Position numbers and translations under genes: made by a program
NCBI RefSeq assembly: GCF_029894125.1
Contig: NZ_JARXYZ010000038.1
Span: 1 to 64,000 of the forward strand
Length of the DNA stretch: 64,000 bases
From: Kitasatospora sp. MAA19
GTDB taxonomy: Bacteria; Actinomycetota; Actinomycetes; Streptomycetales; Streptomycetaceae
Reading direction: 5' to 3'
In this document: positions 51,035 through 59,698 of the stretch, in pieces
Numbering within the stretch: position 1 is the first letter of the stretch
How the letters are laid out: each line of letters starts with the position of its first letter
Notes under the pieces: model-generated
What the model was told of the DNA's origin: nothing
Database searches by the model: none
What the model saw: only the letters and a program-made list of their open reading frames with translations

Positions 51035-52135
51035 ATGCCTAAGCCCGGAGAACTGACCTTTGTCGCGCCGCGTGGCGCCAAGCCCCCGCGACACCTCGCC
51101 GACCTGAGCCCCGCCGAGCGCAAGGAGGCCGTCGCCGAGCTGGGCGAGCAGCCGTTCCGCGCGAAGCAGCTCTCCAATCACTACTTCGGCCGGATGTCGA
51201 ACGACCCGGCGGGCTGGACGGACATCCCCGCCGCCAGCCGGGAGAAGCTCACCGGGAGCCTGCTGCCGGAGCTGATGTCGGTGGTCCGACACGTCTCCTG
51301 CGACGACGACACCACGCGCAAGACGCTGTGGAAGCTCTTCGACGGCACGCTCGTCGAGTCGGTGCTGATGCGCTACCCGGACCGGGTCACCATGTGCATC
51401 AGCTCGCAGGCGGGCTGCGGCATGAACTGCCCGTTCTGCGCGACCGGCCAGGCCGGGCTGACCCGCAACCTCTCCACCGCCGAGATCGTCGAGCAGATCG
51501 CCGCCGGGATGCGCGCGCTCAAGGACGGCGAGATCCCCGGCGGCGAGGCGCGGCTGTCCAATGTGGTCTTCATGGGCATGGGCGAGCCGCTGGCCAACTA
51601 CAACCGGGTGCTGGCCGCGATCCGCCGCCTGACCGACCCGGCGCCGGACGGCTTCGGCCTGTCCCAGCGCGGTATCACGGTGTCCACCGTCGGCCTGGTC
51701 CCGGCGATGAACCGGCTCGCGGACGAGGGCCTCAGCTGCCGCCTGGCGCTGTCGCTGCACGCCCCGGACGACGAGCTGCGCGACGAGCTGGTGCCGGTGA
51801 ACACCCGCTGGAAGGTCGCCGAGGTGCTGGACGCCGCGTGGAACTACGCGGAGAAGTCCGGCCGGCGGATCTCCATCGAGTACGCGCTGATCAAGGACAT
51901 CAACGACCAGGCGTGGCGGGCGGACCTGCTCGGCCGGCTGATCAAGAACCACCGGGTGCACGTCAACCTGATCCCGCTGAACCCGACGCCGGGCTCCAAG
52001 TGGACCGCCTCCCGGCCCGAGGACGAGCGCGAGTTCGTCCGCCGGCTCCAGTCGCACGGGGTGCCGACGACCGTCCGCGACACCCGCGGCCAGGAGATCG
52101 ACGGCGCCTGCGGTCAGCTCGCCGCGGCGGGCTGA
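51035..52135 (+). CDS. rlmN: dual-specificity RNA methyltransferase RlmN
   Basis: 366 residues. RlmN is a radical SAM enzyme that methylates C2 of A2503 in 23S rRNA and A37 of some tRNAs. The iron-sulfur motif CxxxCxxC is in CGMNCPFCATG near residues 128-136. FMGMGEPLANYNRVLAAI and LHAPDDELRDELVPVN are conserved segments, and GVPTTVRDTRGQEIDGACGQL carries the C-terminal catalytic Cys. Convergent with the ABC permease gene. Confidence 0.96.
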   Translation: MPKPGELTFVAPRGAKPPRHLADLSPAERKEAVAELGEQPFRAKQLSNHYFGRMSNDPAGWTDIPAASREKLTGSLLPELMSVVRHVSCDDDTTRKTLWKLFDGTLVESVLMRYPDRVTMCISSQAGCGMNCPFCATGQAGLTRNLSTAEIVEQIAAGMRALKDGEIPGGEARLSNVVFMGMGEPLANYNRVLAAIRRLTDPAPDGFGLSQRGITVSTVGLVPAMNRLADEGLSCRLALSLHAPDDELRDELVPVNTRWKVAEVLDAAWNYAEKSGRRISIEYALIKDINDQAWRADLLGRLIKNHRVHVNLIPLNPTPGSKWTASRPEDEREFVRRLQSHGVPTTVRDTRGQEIDGACGQLAAAG

Positions 52136-52150
52136 CCCGGTAGGACGGGC

Positions 52151-52210
52151 CTGAGGCGGGTCCGACCCTTCGCGTCGCCCGCCCGGCGGGAGTGGCCGGA
52201 CCCGCCTCAG
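52151..52210. terminator. bidirectional terminator between rlmN and ABC permease
   Basis: Perfect 14-bp arms CTGAGGCGGGTCCG (52151-52164) and CGGACCCGCCTCAG (52197-52210) about 32 bases apart. The right arm overlaps the stop codon of the convergent permease gene, so one structure serves both strands. Confidence 0.75.
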
Positions 52211-53364
52211 CGCAGACCGGCGGCCGCCAGCGCGGCGGTCGCCCCGCCGGTCACCAGCAGCGTGGTGCCCACCGCCAGGGTGCGCAGCGCGACCGCGCCG
52301 AACAGCAGCCGGGGCGAGGTGCCCAGGCGCAGCAGCGCGTCGGTGACGCCCCGGCGGTCGGTGCGGACCTCGGTCAGCCGGACGGCCACGGCCGCCGCCG
52401 CGCACCCGAGCACCAGACAGGCCTCGATGGCCGGCAGCGCGTCGGCGCTGTCGGGCGTGCCGATCCAGTAGCGGATGGTGGTGAGCACCATCGCGAGGGC
52501 GAGGGTGAGCACGGCCAGCGGCGGGCCGAGGCGGCGGGCCTGGGCGGTGAGTCCGCGGCCGGCCAGCAGCCGCAGCGGGGTGGGCCGGCCGAGGGCGAGC
52601 AGCCGTCCGGTCCAGGACAGCAGCGGGCCGGTGAGCAGGGCGAGCCCGAGTGCGCTGGCGGCCCAGCCGCCGAACGCGGCGGTGCTGGTGGTGCCGAGCC
52701 CGGCGGGCAGGTGGATCGGCCGGTCGTCGACGGCGGCGCCGGGCCGCAGGGCGATGAGTTCGAGGGCGAGGCCGATCACGGAGAGCCCGACCGGCAGGGC
52801 GATCCGCCAGGCGCCGAAGCCGGTCGGGCCGTGGGCACGGGTGCGGCCGCCGGGCAGGGTCTCGTCGAGCGGCACCGCGCAGGCGGCGGCGATCCCGGCG
52901 GTGAGCGGCACCAGGGCGAGCAGGGTGACCGGTGCGGCGGCCGGCAGCGGCACACCCATGCCGAGGTCGGGGGCGAGCGTGGGCCCGGCGATGTCGTTGC
53001 GCAGGACCAGGAAGGCCAGCAGGGTGAGCACGCTGCCGAGGGCGCAGGCGAGTGCGACCTCGCCGGCGATCAGGGTGCGGACCCCGCCGGAGCCGGCTCC
53101 GGCGGCGCGCAGGCCGGTGATCCGTTCGGGCTGCTGGGCGGGCACCGCGCGGGCGGTGACGGCCGCGAACCAGGCGACGGCGGCGAGCGGGGGGAGGCAC
53201 CAGAGCAGCCGCTCCAGCGCGTCCTCGCCGCCGAGCGGGTCGCTCATCGCCCGGCCGAGGGAGCGCAGCAGGAAGGCCGCGACCACGGCGGCGGCCAGCG
53301 TGGTGAGCAGCCAGCGGCCGAGGTCGGGCACCCGGTAGCCCCGGGCCAGACGGAGATAGAACAC
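52207..53364 (-). CDS. ABC transporter permease-like membrane protein
   Basis: 385 residues with about nine hydrophobic helices. It starts MFYLRLARGYRVPDLGRWLL, with a charged N-terminus followed by helices and loops rich in Arg/Pro. The layout resembles FtsX/MacB-like permeases, but the large extracytoplasmic domain expected for those is not obvious. It lies 27 bases downstream of the degenerate ATP-binding protein gene in the same operon. Substrate unknown. Confidence 0.7.
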   Translation of the reverse strand: MFYLRLARGYRVPDLGRWLLTTLAAAVVAAFLLRSLGRAMSDPLGGEDALERLLWCLPPLAAVAWFAAVTARAVPAQQPERITGLRAAGAGSGGVRTLIAGEVALACALGSVLTLLAFLVLRNDIAGPTLAPDLGMGVPLPAAAPVTLLALVPLTAGIAAACAVPLDETLPGGRTRAHGPTGFGAWRIALPVGLSVIGLALELIALRPGAAVDDRPIHLPAGLGTTSTAAFGGWAASALGLALLTGPLLSWTGRLLALGRPTPLRLLAGRGLTAQARRLGPPLAVLTLALAMVLTTIRYWIGTPDSADALPAIEACLVLGCAAAAVAVRLTEVRTDRRGVTDALLRLGTSPRLLFGAVALRTLAVGTTLLVTGGATAALAAAGLR

Positions 53365-53391
53365 GTCGACTCTTTCAGCGGCTCGGCGTCG

Positions 53392-54147
53392 TCAGCGGCG
53401 GGTTGCCGAGACGGCGGACGCACTGGCCGTCCCCGGGGCGGCGGTGCCGCGCGGGACGGGGGCGGCGGGGGCGGTGAGCCGTCCGTCGACGAGGGCGACG
53501 GCGCGGTCCGCGAACCGGACGAGCTCGGGGTCGTGAGTGGCCAGGACGAGGGTGAGCTGGTGCGAGCGGGCCGCGCTGGTCAGTATCCGCAGGACCTGGT
53601 CGGAGGCCTCGCGGTGCAGCGGGGCGGTGGGGTCGTCGGCGAAGACCACCGGCGGCAGCGGGGCGAGGGCGCGGGCGACGGCGATCCGCTGGCACTGGCT
53701 CCGGACCAGCCGCTCGGGGCGCTGCCGGGCGACCTCGCCGACGTCGAGGCGCTCCAGCCATTCGTCGGCGGCGGTGTACGCGGCCTTGTTGCCGGCGCCG
53801 GCGAGCAGCAGCGGCAGCGCGACGTTCTCCCGGGCGGTCAGTTCGGGCACCAGGTGCGGTTCGGAGCCGACGAAGCCGAAGCGGTCGCGGCGCAGCCGTT
53901 CGCGGCCGGCCCGGCCGAGGGTGTGGACGGGCGCGCTGTTGAACCAGACCTCGCCCTTGTCGACCGGGAGGAGGGCGGAGAGGCATCCGAGCAGGGTGCT
54001 CTTTCCGGAGCCGCGCGGTCCGGTGACGGCGAGCACCTCGCCCTCGCGGACGCCGATCGAGATGCCGCGCAGAGCGGGGGTGCCGTGATGGGACTTGACG
54101 ATCCCCCGGGCCCACAGCACGTCGTTGTCAGGCGGTGCCGCTGACAT
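53392..54147 (-). CDS. degenerate ABC transporter ATP-binding protein
   Basis: 251 residues of LolD/MacB type. Walker A GPRGSGKST (43-51) and the H-loop ATHD are intact. Other motifs are altered: the Q-loop Gln is Ser (FGFVGSEPHLV), the signature LSGGQ reads LVRSQ, the catalytic Glu after Walker B is Asp (FADDPT), and the D-loop Asp is His (APLH). It probably binds ATP but hydrolyses it poorly. A ~25-residue Ala/Pro tail follows. Operon with the downstream permease gene; the gap before the start has a CAGTCGT/ACGACTG dyad. Confidence 0.85.
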   Translation of the reverse strand: MSAAPPDNDVLWARGIVKSHHGTPALRGISIGVREGEVLAVTGPRGSGKSTLLGCLSALLPVDKGEVWFNSAPVHTLGRAGRERLRRDRFGFVGSEPHLVPELTARENVALPLLLAGAGNKAAYTAADEWLERLDVGEVARQRPERLVRSQCQRIAVARALAPLPPVVFADDPTAPLHREASDQVLRILTSAARSHQLTLVLATHDPELVRFADRAVALVDGRLTAPAAPVPRGTAAPGTASASAVSATRR

Positions 54148-54180
54148 GAGGTTCCATCCTGGATGGCCGCAGGGATATGA

Positions 54181-54203
54181 CAGTCGTCAGATTAGAACGA
54201 CTG
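54181..54203. promoter_or_regulatory. inverted repeat upstream of the ABC operon
   Basis: CAGTCGT (54181-54187) and ACGACTG (54197-54203) are perfect arms around a nine-base A/T-richer spacer, about 34 bases upstream of the ATP-binding gene start. A second dyad GCGGG/CCCGC lies at 54237-54253. Candidate operators. Confidence 0.45.
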
Positions 54204-54291
54204 GGACCCGGTGCGGTTGCGGCGCTCAGGTCCATCGCGGGCAAATCACCCGCAATCAGGCATGTTTGTCGGGTGGAGCGTGCTGGAAAGC

Positions 54292-54331
54292 GCCGAAGGG
54301 CGGTCCCGGGGAAGTGGGACCGCCCTTCGGC
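54292..54331 (-). terminator. strong terminator after the aminotransferase
   Basis: Perfect 16-bp arms GCCGAAGGGCGGTCCC (54292-54307) and GGGACCGCCCTTCGGC (54316-54331) around an 8-base loop, directly after the minus-strand aminotransferase. Confidence 0.85.
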
Positions 54332-54358
54332 GGAGGGTGGGGAAGGAGGATCAGGAGG

Positions 54359-55753
54359 TCAGATCTTCGCCCACGCGTCGGTGAGGCTGGTCCGCAGGAT
54401 CTGCTCGATCTCGTCGAAGGTCGACTGGTCGGAGATCAGCGGCGGGGCCAGCTGGATGACCGGGTCGCCACGGTCGTCGGCGCGGCAGTACAGGCCGTTG
54501 TCGAACAGGGCCTTCGACAGGAAGCCGTAGAGCACGCGCTCGACCTCGTCGTCGTTGAACGACTCCTTGGTGACCTTGTCCTTCACGAGCTCGATGCCGT
54601 AGAAGTACCCGTTGCCGCGGACGTCGCCGACGATCGGCAGGTCGCGCAGCTTGTTCAGGGTGCTCAGGAAGGCGCCCTCGTTGTCCAGCACCTTCTGGTT
54701 CAGGCCCTCGCGCTCGAAGATGTCGAGGTTGGCCAGCGCCACCGCGGAGGAGACCGGGTGGCCACCGAAGGTGTAGCCGTGCAGGAAGGTGTTGTCACCC
54801 TTGTAGAACGGCTCGGCGAGGCGGTCCGAGATGATCGTGGCGCCGATCGGGGAGTAGCCCGAGGTCATGCCCTTGGCGCAGGTGATCATGTCGGGCTGGT
54901 AGCCGAACTTGTCGGCGCCGAACATGGTGCCCAGGCGGCCGAAGGCGCAGATGACCTCGTCCGAGACCAGCAGCACGTCGTGGCGGTCGCAGATTTCGCG
55001 CAGGCGCTGGAAGTACCCGGGCGGCGGCGGGAAGCAGCCACCGGCGTTCTGCACCGGCTCGACGAAGACGGCGGCGACGGTCTCGGCGCCCTCGTTGAGG
55101 ATGGCCACCTCGATCTCGTCGGCGCACCAGCGGCCGTAGGCCTCGGGGTCGACCGTGCCGTCCGGGCCTTCGAGGAAGGCCGGGGCGCGGTAGATGTTGG
55201 TGTTCGGGGCCTTGTGGGTGCCCGGCACCAGCGGCTCGAACGGGGCCTTCAGGCCCGGCAGGCCGGTGATGGACAGGGCACCCTGCGGGGTGCCGTGGTA
55301 GGCGACGGCGCGCGAGATGACCTTGTACTTGGTCGGCTTGCCGGTCAGCTTGAAGTACTGCTTGGCGAGCTTCCAGGCGGTCTCGACGGCCTCGCCGCCA
55401 CCGGTGGAGAAGAAGACCTTGTTCAGGTCGCCCGGGGCGTAGTTGGCCAGGCGCTCGGCCAGCTCGACGGCCTTCGGGTGGGCGTAGCTCCACACCGGGA
55501 AGAAGGCGAGCTCCTTGGCCTGCTTGGCGGCGGCCTCGGCGAGCTCCTCGCGGCCGTGGCCGGCCTGGACGACGAACAGGCCGGCGAGGCCGTCGAGGTA
55601 CTTGCGCCCCTTGTCGTCCCAGACGTAGGTGCCTTCGCCCCTGACGATCGTCGGCACGGGGGAGTTCTCGTACGACGACATGCGGGTGAAGTGCATCCAC
55701 AGGTGGTCGTAGGCGGTCTTGGAAAGGTCCTTCTGCGCCGGGTCGGCTGTCAT
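54359..55753 (-). CDS. class III (putrescine/GABA-type) aminotransferase
   Basis: 464 residues. Class III PLP aminotransferase with the PLP-Lys in ITCAKGMTSGYSPIG (Lys294), the Asp that contacts PLP in LLVSDEVICAFGR, and FSTGGGEAVETAWKLA for phosphate binding. Similar proteins in S. coelicolor act on diamines or polyamines; exact substrate here is inferred. Its ATG overlaps the Lrp stop by four bases, forming an operon read from the minus strand. The neighbouring aldehyde dehydrogenase is divergent, consistent with transamination then aldehyde oxidation. Confidence 0.85.
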   Translation of the reverse strand: MTADPAQKDLSKTAYDHLWMHFTRMSSYENSPVPTIVRGEGTYVWDDKGRKYLDGLAGLFVVQAGHGREELAEAAAKQAKELAFFPVWSYAHPKAVELAERLANYAPGDLNKVFFSTGGGEAVETAWKLAKQYFKLTGKPTKYKVISRAVAYHGTPQGALSITGLPGLKAPFEPLVPGTHKAPNTNIYRAPAFLEGPDGTVDPEAYGRWCADEIEVAILNEGAETVAAVFVEPVQNAGGCFPPPPGYFQRLREICDRHDVLLVSDEVICAFGRLGTMFGADKFGYQPDMITCAKGMTSGYSPIGATIISDRLAEPFYKGDNTFLHGYTFGGHPVSSAVALANLDIFEREGLNQKVLDNEGAFLSTLNKLRDLPIVGDVRGNGYFYGIELVKDKVTKESFNDDEVERVLYGFLSKALFDNGLYCRADDRGDPVIQLAPPLISDQSTFDEIEQILRTSLTDAWAKI

Positions 55754-56223
55754 CGGGTGCCCCAGGTGTAGGTCTGTTTCCGGAGCTTCAGGTAGACGAA
55801 GCTCTCGGTGCTCCGCACGCCGGGAAGCGCGCGGATGCGCTTGTTGATCATTTCGAGCAGGTGCTCGTCGTCCTCGCAGACCAGTTCGGCCAGGAGGTCG
55901 AACGAGCCTGCGGTGCAGACCACGTAGTCGACCTCGTCGAGGGCGGCCAGCGCGTCGGCGACGGGCTCGATATCACCCTCGACCCGGATGCCGACCATCG
56001 CCTGGCGGGTGAAGCCGACGGTGAGCGGGTCCGTGACGGCGACGATCTGCATCACGCCCTGGTCGAGCAGCTTCTGGACGCGCTGGCGCACGGCCGCCTC
56101 GGACAGGCCGACGGCCTTGCCGATGGCGGCGTACGGGCGGCGTCCGTCCTCCTGGAGCTGCTCGATGATCGCCTTGGAGGCGGCGTCGAGGGGAACGCTC
56201 GCGGTTCGGTCGCGGTTGGCCAC
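55750..56223 (-). CDS. Lrp/AsnC-family transcriptional regulator
   Basis: 157 residues. The N-terminal HTH is in IIEQLQEDGRRPYAAIGKAV then GLSEAAVRQRVQKLLDQGVM; a RAM ligand-binding domain follows with TVGFTRQAMVGIRVEGDIEP. These octameric regulators respond to amino acids and control nearby catabolic genes. The GTG start was chosen. It is divergent from the aldehyde dehydrogenase gene across 301 bases and probably regulates both sides. Confidence 0.9.
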   Translation of the reverse strand: MANRDRTASVPLDAASKAIIEQLQEDGRRPYAAIGKAVGLSEAAVRQRVQKLLDQGVMQIVAVTDPLTVGFTRQAMVGIRVEGDIEPVADALAALDEVDYVVCTAGSFDLLAELVCEDDEHLLEMINKRIRALPGVRSTESFVYLKLRKQTYTWGTR

Positions 56224-56524
56224 GCCGCCACTGTGCCCGATCGTTCCCCTGTTCGCAAGCGAGGAATCTGCTGATTTCGTCGCGATCTTGGAAAACGTGT
56301 ACGGATTTCATCGTCGGTGAGTGCTACGTCTGTCGATACCGGCAGTCGTGCGGCTACCCTGGCACGGTACGCGCGCCGCCCCGCAGCGCAGCGCGCGTTC
56401 CCCCAAACCAGTGGACCGCGCCGTCCAGGGCCCGGTCACTCGGCACCCTTCGTACGCCGGGCCCGCCGACGTACCATGGCGCCGGAATCTGCAACGCCGC
56501 AGGCCCAGACCGAGGAGAGACCCC
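56224..56524. promoter_or_regulatory. divergent promoter region, Lrp gene and aldehyde dehydrogenase
   Basis: The left half is A/T-richer (e.g. GATCTTGGAAAACGTGTACGG around 56284) and is a likely site of promoters and Lrp binding. No gene is seen. A GAGGAGAGA ribosome-binding site precedes the aldehyde dehydrogenase GTG. Confidence 0.4.
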
Positions 56525-57970
56525 GTGAGCGACCTTCGCACGCTGCGCAACTACATCAACGGTGAGTTCGTCGACGCGGCGGACGGCCGCACCCTCGACA
56601 TCGTCGACCCCACCACCGGCGAGGTCTACGCGACGTCCCCGCTGTCCGGTGCCGCCGATGTGGACGCCGCCATGGCCTCGGCCGCCGCGGCGTTCCCGAT
56701 CTGGCGCGACGCCACCCCGAGCACCCGCCAGAAGCTGCTGCTCAAGATCGCCGACGCGATCGAGGCGCGGGCCGACGAGATCGTCGACGCGGAGGTCCGC
56801 AACACCGGCAAGCCCCGCGCGCTGACTCTCTCCGAGGAGGTCGGCCCGATGGTGGACCAGATCCGGTTCTTCGCCGGCGCCGCCCGCCTGCTGGAGGGCA
56901 AGGCCGCCGGTGAGTACATGGACGGGATGACCTCGATCATCCGCCGTGAGCCGGTCGGTGTCTGCGCCCAGGTCGCGCCGTGGAACTACCCGATGATGAT
57001 GGCGGTCTGGAAGTTCGCCCCGGCCATCGCCGCGGGCAACGCCGTCGTCCTGAAGCCCTCGGACACCACCCCGGCCTCCACCGTGCTGCTCGCGGAGATC
57101 ATCGGCGGCATCCTCAAGGACCTGGAGCTGCCGGCCGGCGTCTTCAACGTCATCTGCGGCGACCGCGAGACCGGTCGGCTGATGGTCGAGCACGAGACCC
57201 CGGCGATGGCCTCCATCACCGGTTCGGTCCGGGCCGGCATCCAGGTCGCCGAGTCGGCCGCCAAGGACGTCAAGCGCGTCCACCTGGAGCTGGGCGGCAA
57301 GGCCCCGGTCGTGGTCTTCGAGGACGCCGACATCGCCGAGGCCGTCGAGGGCATCTCGGTGGCGGGCTTCTTCAACGCCGGCCAGGACTGCACCGCCGCC
57401 ACCCGCGTGCTGGTGCACGAGTCGATCCACGACGCCTTCGTCGAGGCGCTGGCCAAGGCCGCGGCTGAGACCAAGACCGGCGGCGTGGACGACGAGGACG
57501 TGCTGTACGGCCCGCTGAACAACGCCAACCAGCTCAAGCAGGTGGCCGGCTTCATCGAGCGGCTGCCCGCCCACGCCAAGGTCGAGGCCGGTGGCCACCA
57601 GGTCGGCGACCAGGGCTACTTCTACGCCCCGACCGTCGTCTCCGGCCTGCGCCAGGACGACGAGATCATCCAGAACGAGGTCTTCGGCCCGGTCATCACC
57701 GTGCAGAGGTTTACCGACGAGGACCAGGCCGTGGACTACGCCAACGGCGTCGAGTTCGCGCTCGCCTCCTCGGTGTGGACCAAGGACCACGCCCGCGCCA
57801 TGCGGATGTCCCGCCGGCTGGACTTCGGCTGCGTCTGGATCAACACCCACATCCCGCTGGTCGCCGAGATGCCGCACGGCGGCTTCAAGAAGTCCGGCTA
57901 CGGCAAGGACCTGTCGTCCTACGGCTTCGAGGACTACACCCGGGTGAAGCACGTCATGACCGCGATCTAG
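56525..57970 (+). CDS. aldehyde dehydrogenase (gamma-aminobutyraldehyde type)
   Basis: 481 residues from GTG 56525. NAD-dependent aldehyde dehydrogenase with the catalytic Glu255 in LELGGKAPV and Cys289 in GQDCTAATRV; NAD-binding segment is VVLKPSDTTPASTVLL. Close relatives oxidise gamma-aminobutyraldehyde or related products of putrescine breakdown. Divergent from the Lrp-aminotransferase operon. Its last four codons (MTAI then stop) begin a 39-bp tandem repeat. Confidence 0.9.
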   Translation: MSDLRTLRNYINGEFVDAADGRTLDIVDPTTGEVYATSPLSGAADVDAAMASAAAAFPIWRDATPSTRQKLLLKIADAIEARADEIVDAEVRNTGKPRALTLSEEVGPMVDQIRFFAGAARLLEGKAAGEYMDGMTSIIRREPVGVCAQVAPWNYPMMMAVWKFAPAIAAGNAVVLKPSDTTPASTVLLAEIIGGILKDLELPAGVFNVICGDRETGRLMVEHETPAMASITGSVRAGIQVAESAAKDVKRVHLELGGKAPVVVFEDADIAEAVEGISVAGFFNAGQDCTAATRVLVHESIHDAFVEALAKAAAETKTGGVDDEDVLYGPLNNANQLKQVAGFIERLPAHAKVEAGGHQVGDQGYFYAPTVVSGLRQDDEIIQNEVFGPVITVQRFTDEDQAVDYANGVEFALASSVWTKDHARAMRMSRRLDFGCVWINTHIPLVAEMPHGGFKKSGYGKDLSSYGFEDYTRVKHVMTAI

Positions 57971-58127
57971 CGGGTCATGGCCATCGGGCGCAGGATGACC
58001 GCGATCTAGCGGGTCATGGCCATCGGGCGCAGGATGACCGCGATCTAGCGGGTCGTGACCATCGGGCGCAGGATGACCGCGATCTAGCGGGTCGTTACCA
58101 TTGGGCGCAGGATGACCGCGATCCGAG
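57956..58127 (+). repeat. 39-bp tandem repeat (4.4 copies) spanning the dehydrogenase stop
   Basis: Units start at 57956, 57995, 58034 and 58073, with a partial fifth at 58112. The first unit carries the final codons and the TAG stop of the dehydrogenase, and later units repeat ATGACCGCGATCTAGCGGGT. Units 1 and 2 are identical; 3 and 4 have a few changes. The unit (39) is a multiple of three. It fills most of the gap before the terminator. Confidence 0.95.
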
Positions 58128-58156
58128 TACGCGCGTCCATCGGGTGAACTGACAAT

Positions 58157-58183
58157 GGGCCCGGGTCTTTTCGACCCGGGCCC
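58157..58183 (+). terminator. terminator after the tandem repeat
   Basis: Perfect 11-bp arms GGGCCCGGGTC (58157-58167) and GACCCGGGCCC (58173-58183) with loop TTTTC. It terminates the dehydrogenase transcript about 190 bases past its stop codon. Confidence 0.8.
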
Positions 58184-58271
58184 GGTGTCTTTGCATCCTG
58201 TCGGCCGTTCGCGTGACCGACTGACAAGATGAAACTGCCCTTCGGGGCCGGGACTCCCTAGCCTTACCGGC

Positions 58272-59630
58272 ATGAGCATCCCCACCGCTGACTCAGCCGC
58301 CGGCCAGGCCGTCAAGGCCGCCGACCGCGCGCACGTCTTCCACTCGTGGTCCGCCCAGGCGCTGATCGACCCCCTCGCGGTGGCCGGCGCCGAGGGCTCG
58401 TACTTCTGGGACTACGACGGCAACCGCTACCTCGACTTCTCCTCCCAGCTGGTCAACACCAACATCGGTCACCAGCACCCGAAGGTGGTCGCGGCGATCC
58501 AGGAGCAGGCGGCGAAGCTCTGCACCATCGCCCCCGGGTTCGCCGTCGAGTCGCGCAGCGAGGCCGCCCGGCTGATCGCCGAGCGCACCCCCGGCGACCT
58601 CGACAAGATCTTCTTCACCAACGGCGGCGCCGAGGCGGTCGAGAACGCCATCCGGCTGGCCCGGCTGCACACCGGCCGGCAGAAGGTCATGTCGACCTAC
58701 CGCTCGTACCACGGCGCCACCGCCAACGCGATCGCCCTCACCGGCGACCCGCGCCGCTGGGCCAACGAGACCGGCGTCTCCGGAGTGGTGCACTTCTGGG
58801 GCCCGTACGCCTACCGCTCCAACTTCCACGCCGAGAACGAGGCGCAGGAGTGCGAGCGCGCGCTGGAGCACCTGGAGCAGGTGATCGCCTTCGAGGGCCC
58901 CGGCACCGTCGCGGCGATCATCCTGGAGACCGTGGTCGGCACCGCCGGCATCCTGATCCCGCCGGCCGGCTACCTGGCCGGGGTGCGGGAGATCTGCGAC
59001 CGCTACGGCATCGTCTTCATCCTCGACGAGGTGATGGCCGGCTTCGGCCGCACCGGCGAGTGGTTCGCCGCCGACCACTGGGGCATCACCCCGGACCTGC
59101 TGACCTTCGCCAAGGGCGTCAACTCGGGCTACGTCCCGCTGGGCGGCGTGGCGATCAACGCCGAGATCGCCGCCACCTTCGCCGAGCGGGCGTTCCCCGG
59201 CGGGCTCACCTACTCCGGCCACCCGCTGGCCTGCGCCTCGGCCGTCGCCACCATCAACGCCATGGCGGAGGAGGGCATCGTCGAGAACGCCAAGCACATC
59301 GGCGAGACCGTGCTCGGCCCCGGCCTGCGCGCGCTGGCCGAGCGGCACCCCTCGATCGGCGAGGTCCGCGGCCTCGGCGTGTTCTGGGCGCTCGACCTGG
59401 TGAAGAACCGCGAGACCCGCGAGCCGCTGGTCCCGTACAACGCCGCCGGCGCCGCCAACGCGCCGATGGCCGAGCTGGCCGCCGCCTGCAAGCAGCGCGG
59501 GCTCTGGCCGTTCGTCAACATGAACCGCTTCCACGTCGTCCCGCCGTGCACCGTCACCGCGGAGGAGGCCAAGTCCGGCCTCGCGGTGCTGGACGAGGTG
59601 CTGTCGCTCGCCGACGCGCACACCGTCTGA
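58272..59630 (+). CDS. class III aminotransferase
   Basis: 452 residues. A second PLP-dependent class III aminotransferase, with Lys281 in LTFAKGVNSGYVPLG, the Asp motif in IVFILDEVMAGFGRTG, and FFTNGGAEAVENAIRLA for the phosphate. The end PFVNMNRFHVVPP is like taurine/beta-alanine or diamine transaminases. The first ~35 residues include HVFHSWSAQ, typical of pyruvate-dependent omega-transaminases. It is followed by a hairpin and then a solute-binding protein gene. Confidence 0.85.
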   Translation: MSIPTADSAAGQAVKAADRAHVFHSWSAQALIDPLAVAGAEGSYFWDYDGNRYLDFSSQLVNTNIGHQHPKVVAAIQEQAAKLCTIAPGFAVESRSEAARLIAERTPGDLDKIFFTNGGAEAVENAIRLARLHTGRQKVMSTYRSYHGATANAIALTGDPRRWANETGVSGVVHFWGPYAYRSNFHAENEAQECERALEHLEQVIAFEGPGTVAAIILETVVGTAGILIPPAGYLAGVREICDRYGIVFILDEVMAGFGRTGEWFAADHWGITPDLLTFAKGVNSGYVPLGGVAINAEIAATFAERAFPGGLTYSGHPLACASAVATINAMAEEGIVENAKHIGETVLGPGLRALAERHPSIGEVRGLGVFWALDLVKNRETREPLVPYNAAGAANAPMAELAAACKQRGLWPFVNMNRFHVVPPCTVTAEEAKSGLAVLDEVLSLADAHTV

Positions 59631-59640
59631 CGTACCGATC

Positions 59641-59679
59641 GGACGGCCCCGGGTGTGTCGCGCACGCCCGGGGCCGTCC
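59641..59679. terminator. hairpin between aminotransferase and binding-protein genes
   Basis: Perfect 13-bp arms GGACGGCCCCGGG (59641-59653) and CCCGGGGCCGTCC (59667-59679); the loop has extra GTG/CAC pairing. Probably a partial terminator, as the next gene starts 20 bases later. Confidence 0.75.
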
Positions 59680-59698
59680 CACGCTCCGGAGGCCTCCC

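Noticed and set aside
57956..58127. CRISPR array
   Set aside because: Units are contiguous without unique spacers and no cas genes are nearby.
57775..58152. Open frame through the 39-bp repeat giving 13-residue peptide repeats
   Set aside because: It begins inside the dehydrogenase in another frame and only exists because the repeat unit is a multiple of three; there is no ribosome-binding site or homology.
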